A stretch of DNA of 47,941 nucleotides from Anaerolineae bacterium (GTDB taxonomy: Bacteria > Chloroflexota > Anaerolineae > Promineifilales > Promineifilaceae). How positions within the stretch are numbered: the stretch's first letter is position 1; each line of letters starts with the position of its first letter. Position numbers and translations under genes: made by a program. Under the pieces are notes generated by a model. That model searched no databases, was not told the DNA's origin, and saw nothing but the letters and a program-made list of their open reading frames with translations. Where the stretch lies: positions 1 through 47,941 of the forward strand of contig JANQGC010000057.1 of assembly GCA_028277515.1 (NCBI GenBank), read 5' to 3'. Below are positions 9,469-18,217 of the stretch, piece after piece.

Positions 9469-9496
9469 ATTATAGCTACAGCCAGAAGGCTGTCAA
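9469..9496 (-). promoter_or_regulatory. Predicted sigma-70 promoter for rpmF operon
   Basis: On the minus strand, TTGACA (9491-9496) and TATAAT (9469-9474) are separated by 16 bases, both perfect consensus matches. The spacer is an inverted repeat (ACAGCC/GGCTGT) that begins within the -35 box. It sits immediately after the rarA stop, about 140 bases before the rpmF start. Confidence 0.75.
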
Positions 9497-9503
9497 GAAT
9501 CCT

Positions 9504-11744
9504 TTAACCATTTTTAGGGATGGCCGTTAGAAAGGCCGTTGATATGGACCAGGGCACTGATTTTGACAGGAGGGATTGACGAAACAGGGAATAAACATGA
9601 TCAATTTCTTTTTTCGTTAACCCAGCTTCGACCAATCTTTGGCCATAGGTGGCGCGATTGAATTGAGCTTGTTGCCCAACGAACCAACGGTGTAATTGAT
9701 CTTCTGATATATGTCGTTCCTCAATAGATTCTTCTACAAAGAAATCCTTGATTTCGGTTGCTCTATTAAATGCTAATTGAAGATCGTTTTCATCCCAGTT
9801 TACAAGAGAATCGTTTTCGTCCTGATAAATTTTTTCCTCGGCCTGAGAGACCTTTTCCTCTAAACTTTTATTTCCTGCCCAATCAACGAGCTTATAAAGC
9901 CTTTGAGTATAAACAGGCATGATTTGAGAAAATGACAGCAATCCAGCAGGTGAAAGGAATTGTGTCAGGTGGGGCAATATTTCGTTGATTTGGAAGATTT
10001 TGGTGGTGAAGATGTTACGGCCGATGATCCGGTCGAAGCGGATATCCTCTTCGCCACGTAATTGGAGCAAGTAGGCTAACTCTTCAATATTGCCCATCAT
10101 AATTACCGGGCGCTCAAGCTCATTCAGTTTCATGCTTTGCTGTTGGAGAGCATCCGCATTGTTTTGATCATTTGTTAAAGCCCATACACCTCCCTCAGGC
10201 ACCCTCCGTATTGCCTCCCAGGTGAGAAGGCCGCTGCCGGCATTGAGATTAAGAACGAGATGGTGTCGTTGTGCAGAAATCATCTCAAAAATTCGGTCAC
10301 GTTGGTGGGCCAGGGTTCGACTGACACCGGCAACCGTTCTTTGAAGCCAAATGTCCCGGATGCGATCGGTTGGGCTGTTTGTTAAAATTTCAGGAGGTGC
10401 CCCAATCCCTCCTTCTACCATTGCTGCTAATTGGGCTTCGCGACGTTGGGAAACCTGATCTTGAATTTCTTTTTCATATCCCAGGTTTCCTGGTTGATAA
10501 AAAATCTTTCCTTGTAATGATTCCGGCAAGTATTGCTGTGCAATCCAATGGTCTCGATAGGCATGCGGATATAGATAACCCTTCCCATGTCCGAATCCTT
10601 CCTGATCGCGGTTACCATCTTTTAAATGATTGGGAACATCTGTCTCGGTTTCTTCTTCAACCGTTTCTAGCGCGTCAAAAAAGGCAAATGCAGAATTTGA
10701 TTTCGGGGCAGTCGCCAGGTAAATGGCTGCCTGAGCCAGGGGAAAGCGCCCTTCCGGCATGCCGATTCGCTCGAAGGCAGACCAACAACTAATAACAATT
10801 GTGATGGCATGAGGATCGGCCATACCAACATCTTCGCCGGCGAAGATGGTCATACGCCGAAAAATAAAGCGTGGATCCTCACCAGCGTAAACCATTTTTG
10901 CCATCCAATAAAGCGCCGCATCAGGGTCGGAACCACGGAGGCTCTTGATGAATGCCGAAATCGTATCGTAGTGGACATCACCTTCCTTATCATAAAGTAC
11001 GGCTCGTCTTTGGATTGATTCTTCAGCAATTGATATGTCGATATTGATTGCACCCCGATCATTCGGCGGGGTCGTTTCTACTGCTAATTCAAGGGCGTTT
11101 AACACCCCTCGCGCATCACCGTTGGCGACATCAATCAGATGTTCGATAGCGTTCTCCGCAATGAGGATGTTTAATTCCCCATACCCTCTTTCCCTATCTT
11201 TAAGAGCCTGCCAGGCAATCTGTCGCAAATCATCATGGGTAAGAGGTTTGAGCTGAAAAATTCGGCTCCGACTGACCAATGCTTTATTCACTTCAAAATA
11301 TGGATTTTCTGTCGTTGCCCCAATTAAAATGATGGTGCCATTTTCAACATGGGGCAGTAGGGCGTCCTGCTGGGCTTTGTTCCAACGGTGTACCTCATCG
11401 ACAAAGAGGGTTGTCCTCTGGCCATGTAGATTTCGACCTTCCTTGGCAGTGGCAATGGCCTCGCGGATTTCTTTTACACCGGATAAGACAGCATTGATAG
11501 TAATAAAATGGCTTTCTGTGCTGTTGGCAATAACCATAGCCAGTGTTGTTTTTCCTGTACCGGGTGGACCGTAAAAGATGAGGGATGATAGCTGATCGGC
11601 CTGGATTGCTCGACGCAGCAATCTCCCAGGCCCCATGATATGATCCTGGCCAACAAACTCTTCCAGTGTGCGCGGTCGCATGCGGTTTGCTAATGGGGAT
11701 TCCTTTTCAATTTGCGCTTTACGGCCGAGGGCGAAGAGGTCCAT
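9504..11744 (-). CDS. rarA: Replication-associated recombination ATPase RarA fused to a methyltransferase-like domain
   Basis: A 746-residue protein. Residues 1 to about 440 are a complete RarA/MgsA (WRNIP1 family) clamp-loader-like AAA+ ATPase. It has RPRTLEEFVGQDHI, Walker A GPPGTGKTT (59-67), Walker B LFVDEVHRWNKAQQDALL, sensor ATTENPYFEVNKALVSRSRIF, and the C-terminal GKGYLYPHAYRDHW oligomerisation region. Ordinary RarA stops there. Residues about 460-746 add a domain with a Rossmann-type motif (LVLNLNAGSGLLTWEAI, then VWALTN, then RFDRIIGRNIF) resembling SAM-dependent methyltransferases. RarA acts at stalled replication forks; the role of the extra domain is unknown, and catalytic activity is not assured. 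Confidence 0.92.
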   Translation of the reverse strand: MDLFALGRKAQIEKESPLANRMRPRTLEEFVGQDHIMGPGRLLRRAIQADQLSSLIFYGPPGTGKTTLAMVIANSTESHFITINAVLSGVKEIREAIATAKEGRNLHGQRTTLFVDEVHRWNKAQQDALLPHVENGTIILIGATTENPYFEVNKALVSRSRIFQLKPLTHDDLRQIAWQALKDRERGYGELNILIAENAIEHLIDVANGDARGVLNALELAVETTPPNDRGAINIDISIAEESIQRRAVLYDKEGDVHYDTISAFIKSLRGSDPDAALYWMAKMVYAGEDPRFIFRRMTIFAGEDVGMADPHAITIVISCWSAFERIGMPEGRFPLAQAAIYLATAPKSNSAFAFFDALETVEEETETDVPNHLKDGNRDQEGFGHGKGYLYPHAYRDHWIAQQYLPESLQGKIFYQPGNLGYEKEIQDQVSQRREAQLAAMVEGGIGAPPEILTNSPTDRIRDIWLQRTVAGVSRTLAHQRDRIFEMISAQRHHLVLNLNAGSGLLTWEAIRRVPEGGVWALTNDQNNADALQQQSMKLNELERPVIMMGNIEELAYLLQLRGEEDIRFDRIIGRNIFTTKIFQINEILPHLTQFLSPAGLLSFSQIMPVYTQRLYKLVDWAGNKSLEEKVSQAEEKIYQDENDSLVNWDENDLQLAFNRATEIKDFFVEESIEERHISEDQLHRWFVGQQAQFNRATYGQRLVEAGLTKKEIDHVYSLFRQSLLSKSVPWSISTAFLTAIPKNG

Positions 11745-11773
11745 ATTTTCTTTTTGGGAGTCAGCACTGGTGG

Positions 11774-12088
11774 CTAGAGCTGGAATCCACCCCGGTAGGG
11801 AATAAACTTAAAGTCAAGATCGGAAACCAGTTCCTCAAGTTGTTCAATTAAGGCATCCCACGATTCACTTTCCAACAATTCATACATGGTGTCTTCATCA
11901 GAGCAAACCAAACCCACTAAGCGATTTGGTGCATTTCCATATGCTGTATGCCACGCTTCACTCATTTGGAACCCCATGGATTGCATTGCCGGAAGGTACC
12001 GTCCCATTACAAATTGATGATATTCTTGCTGCTTCTCGCGGCTAACATGGTAACTTAGTAGCAATTTTAGTCCTTGTGGATGTTCCAT
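11774..12088 (-). CDS. Hypothetical protein, possible dimeric alpha/beta-barrel
   Basis: A 104-residue cytoplasmic protein with no signal peptide or membrane segment. The pattern (LKLLLSYHVS strand, helix HQFVMGRYLPAMQSMG, RLVGLVCSDEDTMYELLES, then a helix and a final strand FKFIPYRGG) resembles ferredoxin-like dimeric alpha/beta-barrel proteins such as the NIPSNAP or monooxygenase-like groups. I cannot name a family. It ends 29 bases before the rarA start, so it is probably the promoter-proximal partner of rarA. Confidence 0.7.
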   Translation of the reverse strand: MEHPQGLKLLLSYHVSREKQQEYHQFVMGRYLPAMQSMGFQMSEAWHTAYGNAPNRLVGLVCSDEDTMYELLESESWDALIEQLEELVSDLDFKFIPYRGGFQL

Positions 12089-12337
12089 AGCGCACCTATC
12101 AATAAAGTGTGATTCATTCTAACCAATCCTACTATTCAATTATACGATCAAAACGGGGTCAGGTCTCTCTGCATCACCTGTTTTTAAGTCTTGAGTAACT
12201 TGATACAGCCTGGTTATTGCCCGCGCATAGATTGGAGCTTGATGACCATCTTCTCTTTATTACCAGACGGGCAGATTGTTCCGAGGTAGAATTGGTCACA
12301 TGAATTTTTGGGATTTTATTATTGAAAATCTTCATAT

Positions 12338-13321
12338 GTGTTTCAGGATCTTATGAGTGGGTTTTCAGAGAAAAACCGTGGAATAAGTAGAAAAGCCATT
12401 CTCCTCATTGCCATTCCAGTCATCTTACTTGTCATAATTATCTTAATTTGGTTTGCATTGAGACAAGATGGTGGCTCGCAGCTTATGCCCCCTTTACCCG
12501 AACCGACCGAAGTTGATGGGCAAATGGCGGTTTTGCAAGAGCCTGTAACATTCAGTGATTTAAATGCGGATCCGATTGCTTATTTGAATAAAGTGATTGT
12601 TGTCTCCGGAGATTATCTGACCTTAGAAAGGGAAAATTGCTTAAATTATACAGGTCCGGATTTTGGGTGGTCATTGACGGCCGAAAACTTACAACTAGAT
12701 GTGTTAGGGTATGAGCGAATCATCGACCTGGTTTCAGATAATACACCAATGACCATTCAGGGGACCTGGCGCCTTTACCAGGGTCCTTTAGGTTGTGGAA
12801 AGGGACCCCCCGACGGCAATGCCTGGTACCTTGAAGTGAAAAAAATTTTGCAGCCAAATCCTCTCGTAGGAAAAGATGGACAGGCGATCCCCGTCATTGT
12901 TAGTGGGCAAGATCCCAATTTACCGGCTCTTGTGCCCACCCTTGTCATTGAAGAATCAAGCCCAACGGTGACGGCGGAAGTCACGACAGCCCAGGAAACT
13001 GTTCCGGCCGAAACGGTAACTGCAACATTAGCGGGCCAACAAACGTTTACATCGACTCCGGCCATAGCCGAAACCGTGCCACCAACATTTACGCTTAGCC
13101 CAACACCAGCAACGTCAATTGCCACCGCAACAAGTAATGTTACTTCAACGGCACCTACGGCTTCTCCTACACCGGAATCGACCAATGATAACCCTGGTCC
13201 AACAGCAACCAACACGCCTGAGCAGCCTCCTGCTCCAGCCACATCAACAGATGTTCCTGGTGGATATCCCGGCCCAGGAGAAACATTCACCCCAACACCA
13301 ACCGTGGATCCGTACCCATAA
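12338..13321 (+). CDS. Membrane-anchored OB-fold-like protein with Thr/Pro-rich tail
   Basis: A 327-residue protein with three parts. A single N-terminal membrane segment lies at about residues 19-42 (AILLIAIPVILLVIIILIWF). A domain of about 110 residues, starting VTFSDLNADPIAYLNKVIVVSGDYL and including TIQGTWRLYQG, resembles OB-fold/BOF-type modules. From about residue 200 there is a low-complexity tail rich in Thr, Pro, Ala and Ser, ending in GGYPGPGETFTPTPT. Such tails are common in surface proteins of this phylum and are probably extended, possibly glycosylated, linkers. The start could be GTG 12338 or ATG 12353. The function is not recognised. Confidence 0.75.
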   Translation: MFQDLMSGFSEKNRGISRKAILLIAIPVILLVIIILIWFALRQDGGSQLMPPLPEPTEVDGQMAVLQEPVTFSDLNADPIAYLNKVIVVSGDYLTLERENCLNYTGPDFGWSLTAENLQLDVLGYERIIDLVSDNTPMTIQGTWRLYQGPLGCGKGPPDGNAWYLEVKKILQPNPLVGKDGQAIPVIVSGQDPNLPALVPTLVIEESSPTVTAEVTTAQETVPAETVTATLAGQQTFTSTPAIAETVPPTFTLSPTPATSIATATSNVTSTAPTASPTPESTNDNPGPTATNTPEQPPAPATSTDVPGGYPGPGETFTPTPTVDPYP

Positions 13322-13394
13322 GGGATTTCTCCTATTGGTGAACAGATAATAATATTTTTCTATTAAACCACGCGGTAAAGAACAATTTAAATAA

Positions 13395-14243
13395 ATGATA
13401 ATGTCATTTTATGCCTCATTAGAACAACCAAATATTATGGATGAAAATGCTTATTGGTTCATTTTCCGAGGCTATCGCCTTCTTGTGAACGATCAGCTTC
13501 CTGAGGTAAATATACCAGAAACCAAATCGTTAAAAGGTTTTGAGGAAAAAGTGATTCGCCGGCAATATTTGGGCTATCTGAATGGACCTTCTGGTTCTAT
13601 TCATTGCTATTCGGCCGAAGTTTCCAAGGAGGTTATTTCTCCTGAAGGGATGGAATTCCAAAGCTTAAGGCAATTGTTTGGCAGGCTTGATGAATCATTT
13701 TTATCTTTGGCCGGTCGAGCCGTTCAGATCGTAGATTGGGATAGAACGCACCAATTTTGTGGACGCTGCGGCCGTCCTGTAAAGCAATTATCCTATGAAC
13801 GAGCGAAGAAGTGCCCAAACTGTCATTTAACCAGTTATCCTCGATTAGCACCGGCGATTATTGTTAGCATTGAGCGTGATAATGACGGCCGAAAAGAAAT
13901 TTTACTGGCACACAACCAACGCAATCCGAATGGTTTTTACAGTGTGCTGGCCGGGTTTGTGGAACCTGGTGAAAGCCTGGAAGATTGTGTGCGGAGGGAA
14001 ATTTATGAGGAAGTAGGTCTAAGGGTTAAAAATATTCGCTATTTTGGCAGCCAGCCCTGGCCATTTCCTAACTCCCTGATGATTGGCTTTACTGCTGAGT
14101 ATGATACTGGTGAAATCAGGCTGGAAGTGGAAGAAATTGATGACGCCGGATGGTATTTGCCAGAGAACTTGCCTAATGTGCCTTCTTCAATAAGTATCGC
14201 CCGACGATTAATTGACAGCTTTGTCGATAAGAATAGAAATTAA
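13395..14243 (+). CDS. nudC: NAD(+) diphosphatase / RNA deNADding hydrolase NudC
   Basis: A 282-residue Nudix hydrolase. A zinc ribbon (Cys122, Cys125, Cys140, Cys143) precedes the Nudix box GFVEPGESLEDCVRREIYEEVG at about 188-209 (GxnExnREUxEExGU all present). Just after it comes SQPWPFPNS, the NudC signature that distinguishes it from other Nudix enzymes. The family cleaves NAD(H) and removes NAD caps from RNA. The N-terminal domain, about 110 residues, is complete. The start is ATG 13395 or 13401; no strong ribosome-binding site is visible. It appears monocistronic. Confidence 0.95.
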   Translation: MIMSFYASLEQPNIMDENAYWFIFRGYRLLVNDQLPEVNIPETKSLKGFEEKVIRRQYLGYLNGPSGSIHCYSAEVSKEVISPEGMEFQSLRQLFGRLDESFLSLAGRAVQIVDWDRTHQFCGRCGRPVKQLSYERAKKCPNCHLTSYPRLAPAIIVSIERDNDGRKEILLAHNQRNPNGFYSVLAGFVEPGESLEDCVRREIYEEVGLRVKNIRYFGSQPWPFPNSLMIGFTAEYDTGEIRLEVEEIDDAGWYLPENLPNVPSSISIARRLIDSFVDKNRN

Positions 14244-14351
14244 AGGTAAAAAGTAGAAAATTGCCAGGGTTGTAATGTTTACGAGTTGGCTTTAATGAGA
14301 TAAGATTAAATCATACTGAAAAGTCATTTTTATATTTTTAGAGGTTTAGTC

Positions 14352-15374
14352 GTGAAGAATATCATGATAACCGGGGGAGCCGGTTTCATCGGATCAAATT
14401 TTACTCATTACATATTGGATAAGTATGCAAACTACAATGTTGTGGTTTTTGACAAGTTAACGTATGCAGGCAACCTGGATAACTTGATCAGCATAGCTGA
14501 TGACCCGCGATACCGTTTTGTAAAAGGGGATATATGTGACGCTTCTGCTGTTGAGCAAGCCATCAAGTTTCATCATATTGATACCATTGTCAATTTTGCG
14601 GCCGAAACCCACGTTGATCGCTCGATTTTAGATCCCGACACTTTTATCCAGACCAGCGTTTATGGTACCTATGTACTTTTGGAAGCGGCGCGCCGCCATA
14701 ATCTAGACCGCTTCCACCAGATTTCTACCGATGAAGTTTATGGGCATATTCCACCGGGTTATTCCAGTACGGAAGAAGATAATGTCGATCCCCGTAGTCC
14801 ATACGCCGCCAGTAAGGCAAGCGCCGATTTGATGGTTAAAGCCTACTATGTGACTTATCAACTACCGGTCACGATTACCCGTGGGTCCAATAATATTGGT
14901 CCATATCAATACCCCGAAAAAGTGATTCCTCTATTCGCAACCAATGCCATTGATGAAGAACCACTGCCGGTTTATGGGGATGGCAGGCAAATGCGGGAAT
15001 ATCAGTATGTCGTGGATCATTGTGAAGCTATTGACCTTGTTTTGCACAAAGGTGCTGTTGGAGAAATCTACAATGTCGGCACAGGACAGGAAATGGAAAA
15101 TTTGCAGATGGTTGAGATTTTATTAAAAACGTTAAATCGGCCGCGCGATCTCATCCGTCATGTAACTGACCGACCTGGACATGACCGTCGCTACAGCCTG
15201 GACATAAGCAAGATCAAAGCACTCGGATGGCAGCCCCGCCACACCCCCGAAGAAGCAATAGCCTTGACAGCTCAATGGTATGCCCAAAATGAGTGGTGGT
15301 GGCGTAAAATTAAAAGTGGTGAATTCCGCGAATATTATCAGAAACAATATGGTGAGCGCTTGAAAGCTGTGTAG
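14352..15374 (+). CDS. rfbB: dTDP-glucose 4,6-dehydratase
   Basis: A 340-residue extended short-chain dehydrogenase that converts dTDP-glucose to dTDP-4-keto-6-deoxyglucose, the first committed step to rhamnose and other deoxysugars. It has TGGAGFIGSNF (7-17), the catalytic Thr126-Asp127-Glu128 in STDEVYG, Tyr151 and Lys155 in SPYAASKASAD, and NNIGPYQYPEKVIPLF, characteristic of RmlB. The start is GTG 14352 with GAGG seven bases upstream. The usual partners rmlA, rmlC and rmlD are absent from the window, so it stands apart from a sugar cluster. Confidence 0.94.
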   Translation: MKNIMITGGAGFIGSNFTHYILDKYANYNVVVFDKLTYAGNLDNLISIADDPRYRFVKGDICDASAVEQAIKFHHIDTIVNFAAETHVDRSILDPDTFIQTSVYGTYVLLEAARRHNLDRFHQISTDEVYGHIPPGYSSTEEDNVDPRSPYAASKASADLMVKAYYVTYQLPVTITRGSNNIGPYQYPEKVIPLFATNAIDEEPLPVYGDGRQMREYQYVVDHCEAIDLVLHKGAVGEIYNVGTGQEMENLQMVEILLKTLNRPRDLIRHVTDRPGHDRRYSLDISKIKALGWQPRHTPEEAIALTAQWYAQNEWWWRKIKSGEFREYYQKQYGERLKAV

Positions 15375-15466
15375 AGAATTGGGATTCCTTCCCTGGAACC
15401 TCATATTAATACCAAGAATTATTTGGCCGCCATTAATTGATTTACCGTTATAAAAAAGGAGAAAAA

Positions 15467-16753
15467 ATGTCCAAAGACACCCTGAGCATAACTGACAACC
15501 GGACCGGGCGAACATATGAAATTCCGGTTTCAAACGACACAATCAACGCGATGGATCTGCGTCAAATAAAAATCAATGAAGACGATTTTGGGATGCTTAG
15601 TTATGATCCCGGTTTTAAAAATACCGCTTCCACAGAGAGCACAATCACTTATATTGATGGTGACAAGGGGATTTTGAGGTATAGAGGATATCCAATTGAG
15701 CAGCTAGCAGTAGAATCAACCTATTTGGAAGTTGCCTATTTAATTATGTTTGGGGAACTGCCCACGAAAGAGCAATTGTCCGATTGGGAATATCGAATAT
15801 TACATCGAACCTTCATCCATGAAAATGTAAAATCGTTGTTAGATGCATTCCGCTATGATGCTCACCCGATGAGTATGTTCATTTCTACAGTCGCGGCGTT
15901 GTCAACCTATTATCCCGAATCAGGGAATATCCATGATGAGGACGACAGATTTAAACAAATAATCCGATTGATCGCCAAAGTACCGACGATCGCTGCATTT
16001 TCTTACCGGCATCTTCGTGGTTTGCCATATGTGTATCCGGATAACGATTTGAGTTATACGGGAAATTTCTTAAGCATGCTGGATAAGATGACCCAGGTAA
16101 GATATGTGCCGAACGCTGTTCTCGAGCGAGCCTTAGATGTTTTATTTATCTTGCACGCCGATCATGAACAGAATTGCGGGACCGCAACCATGCGTGTTAT
16201 TGGGTCAAGTCACTCTGATCCCTATTCGGCATTGGCCGGAGCTGCTGCTGCGCTATATGGCCCGCTTCATGGCGGGGCAAATGAAGCGGTTTTGAAAATG
16301 CTCATGGATATCGGTCATGTGAATAATATTCCTGATTTTATCGAAGGAGTAAAGAATCGGGAAAGGTTGTTGATGGGATTTGGACACCGAGTTTATAAAA
16401 ATTACGATCCACGCGCCCGAATTGTTAAAGATATCGCCGAAGAGGTTTTTGAAGTAACAGGGCGCAACCCGCTTCTAGATATAGCCCTGGAATTGGAGCG
16501 GATCGCCCTTGAGGATGACTTTTTTGTTTCTCGAAATCTGTATCCCAATGTTGATTTTTATTCCGGGATTATTTACCAGGCGATGGGTTTTCCGGTCTCA
16601 ATGTTCCCTGTATTGTTTGCAATACCCCGGACTGTAGGTTGGTTGTCCCAATGGGTTGAAATGCTGAATGACGATGCACAAAAAATCGCTCGACCTCGCC
16701 AGATCTATCTTGGCGAAGATAAGCGAGATTATGTGCCGTTAGCCGAACGCTAA
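15467..16753 (+). CDS. gltA: Citrate synthase
   Basis: A 428-residue citrate synthase that condenses oxaloacetate and acetyl-CoA. Conserved segments are YRGYPIEQLAV, LILHADHEQN-like FILHADHEQNCGT, GPLHGGANEAV with the catalytic His, MGFGHRVYKNYDPRA with the oxaloacetate-binding His, and the catalytic Asp in NVDFYSG. The start ATG 15467 has a perfect AAAGGAG seven bases upstream; an in-frame TTG 30 bases earlier is not needed. A strong terminator follows, so the gene is its own transcription unit. The 2-methylcitrate synthase alternative cannot be excluded by sequence alone. Confidence 0.93.
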   Translation: MSKDTLSITDNRTGRTYEIPVSNDTINAMDLRQIKINEDDFGMLSYDPGFKNTASTESTITYIDGDKGILRYRGYPIEQLAVESTYLEVAYLIMFGELPTKEQLSDWEYRILHRTFIHENVKSLLDAFRYDAHPMSMFISTVAALSTYYPESGNIHDEDDRFKQIIRLIAKVPTIAAFSYRHLRGLPYVYPDNDLSYTGNFLSMLDKMTQVRYVPNAVLERALDVLFILHADHEQNCGTATMRVIGSSHSDPYSALAGAAAALYGPLHGGANEAVLKMLMDIGHVNNIPDFIEGVKNRERLLMGFGHRVYKNYDPRARIVKDIAEEVFEVTGRNPLLDIALELERIALEDDFFVSRNLYPNVDFYSGIIYQAMGFPVSMFPVLFAIPRTVGWLSQWVEMLNDDAQKIARPRQIYLGEDKRDYVPLAER

Positions 16754-16778
16754 TTTAAAAACTTTGATGAGGATACCT

Positions 16779-16810
16779 GGCCAGAGACCTGCCGTCTCTG
16801 GCCTTTTTTA
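16779..16810 (+). terminator. Terminator after citrate synthase
   Basis: A perfect 10-bp stem GGCCAGAGAC/GTCTCTGGCC with a 5-nt loop is followed by TTTTTTTA. It lies 25 bases after the citrate synthase stop. Confidence 0.92.
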
Positions 16811-16822
16811 TATAATTTATTG

Positions 16823-18151
16823 ATGGATAAATATATTTTGCTTTGTTTACTCACAATAACTTTATTGTTTACTTCATGTCAAAATCAAGATCAGGCAGTA
16901 ACCGAAACGCCTCCCATCATTTCAATTGTTGAGCCAACGTCGACCCAAGAGCAGCCTACGCCAACTGAGATTGCCGCAACTCCATCTCTTTCAACACCGG
17001 ATGGAAATTCTACAACCGAGGAGCCGCCAGTCATCACGCCAACGATGACGGCGATCCCCTCACTGACACCAATACCGGAGGCACTTGTAGAGAATTTGAC
17101 GTTGTCACCCGTGATTGTGGGGGCTTTTCAGAAACCTGTATTTTTGACCCATGCCAATGATGAAAGGCTGTTTGTTGTTGAACAGGCTGGGGTCGTGAAA
17201 ATCATTGCAGATGGTGTCTTACAGGAAACGCCATTTTTGGATATTCGCGACCGCGTTGGCTCCGGCAGCCTCGAACAGGGTTTGCTCTCAATAATTTTCC
17301 ATCCCAATTTTCCGAACGACCCTCGCTTATTTATTTACTATACGGACAAACAAGGGGATACACATATTTCATCTTTCATTGTTGAGCCAGAAAGCCCGGG
17401 CTATGCCGATCCTGACAGAGAAATTAAACTTTTATCTGTTGCCCAGCCATATGCCAACCATAATGGTGGCCAGTTAGCGTTTGGTCCTGGTGGATTCCTT
17501 TTTGCCGGTTTTGGTGATGGAGGCAGTGCTAATGATCCGCTGAATCATGGCCAAAACCCGAACAGTTTGTTAGGAACTATCATTCGCATAGATGTAGATT
17601 CTTCTGGTGATGGATATGGCATTCCATCAACAAATCCATTTGTAAGCGACGACAACCGTCGGAATGAGATTTGGGGGTGGGGTTTGCGTAATCCCTGGCG
17701 CTTTTCCTTTGATCGCTTGACCGGTGACCTCTATATTGCTGACGTCGGTCAAAATGTGTGGGAAGAAGTCCATTTCCAGCCGGCCCAAAGCCCAGGAGGG
17801 GAAAATTACGGCTGGAATATTCTGGAAGGCAGCCGCTGTTTTAGTCAAACTAATTGTAATGCAAGTGGCCTCGAACAACCGATTTTTGAATATGATCATC
17901 AAGGTCACTGTTCTGTGACAGGAGGTTATGTTTATCGAGGCTCGGCGTTTCCCCAACTTTATGGTAATTATTTTGTGGCTGATTATTGTAGTGGAAACAT
18001 TTGGGCGCTTATCCAGGAGGAGGATGGAACCTGGACGCACCGCTCCGTTTTGGATACGGAATTTGTTGTTTCTAGTTTCGGTCAAGATGTTAATGGAGAA
18101 CTTTACCTCTTGGATCACAACAATGGATCCGTTTACCAGTTGCAACCTTAG
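16823..18151 (+). CDS. PQQ-dependent aldose sugar dehydrogenase-like lipoprotein
   Basis: A 442-residue secreted lipoprotein. A short hydrophobic signal ends in the lipobox FTSC near residue 20. A Thr/Pro/Glu-rich linker covers roughly residues 25-90, and then comes a six-bladed propeller of the soluble glucose dehydrogenase/YliI type. Typical motifs are VFLTHANDERLFVVEQAGVVKI-like segments, FLDIRDRV, HNGGQLAFGPGGFLF, WGWGLRNPWRFSFD, LYIADVGQN and the late VTGGYVYRG. Members oxidise aldoses using pyrroloquinoline quinone, or are related propellers of unknown substrate. The start is ATG 16823 (an in-frame TTG precedes it directly). Confidence 0.88.
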   Translation: MDKYILLCLLTITLLFTSCQNQDQAVTETPPIISIVEPTSTQEQPTPTEIAATPSLSTPDGNSTTEEPPVITPTMTAIPSLTPIPEALVENLTLSPVIVGAFQKPVFLTHANDERLFVVEQAGVVKIIADGVLQETPFLDIRDRVGSGSLEQGLLSIIFHPNFPNDPRLFIYYTDKQGDTHISSFIVEPESPGYADPDREIKLLSVAQPYANHNGGQLAFGPGGFLFAGFGDGGSANDPLNHGQNPNSLLGTIIRIDVDSSGDGYGIPSTNPFVSDDNRRNEIWGWGLRNPWRFSFDRLTGDLYIADVGQNVWEEVHFQPAQSPGGENYGWNILEGSRCFSQTNCNASGLEQPIFEYDHQGHCSVTGGYVYRGSAFPQLYGNYFVADYCSGNIWALIQEEDGTWTHRSVLDTEFVVSSFGQDVNGELYLLDHNNGSVYQLQP

Positions 18152-18217
18152 GATTGCGAAATACAATTACAATCCAATCGAACAGTGAATGATATGATCC
18201 TAATTGAGGAGTAATTT

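Noticed and set aside
12089..12337. Possible small gene or RNA in the 249-base gap before the OB-fold-like protein
   Set aside because: No open frame with a start signal and no stable hairpin with a U-tract is visible.
12775..13290. 171-codon open frame on the minus strand, rich in Val, Ala and Gly
   Set aside because: It mirrors the Thr/Pro-rich repeat tail of the plus-strand protein; its composition is an effect of that low-complexity sequence and it has no ribosome-binding site.
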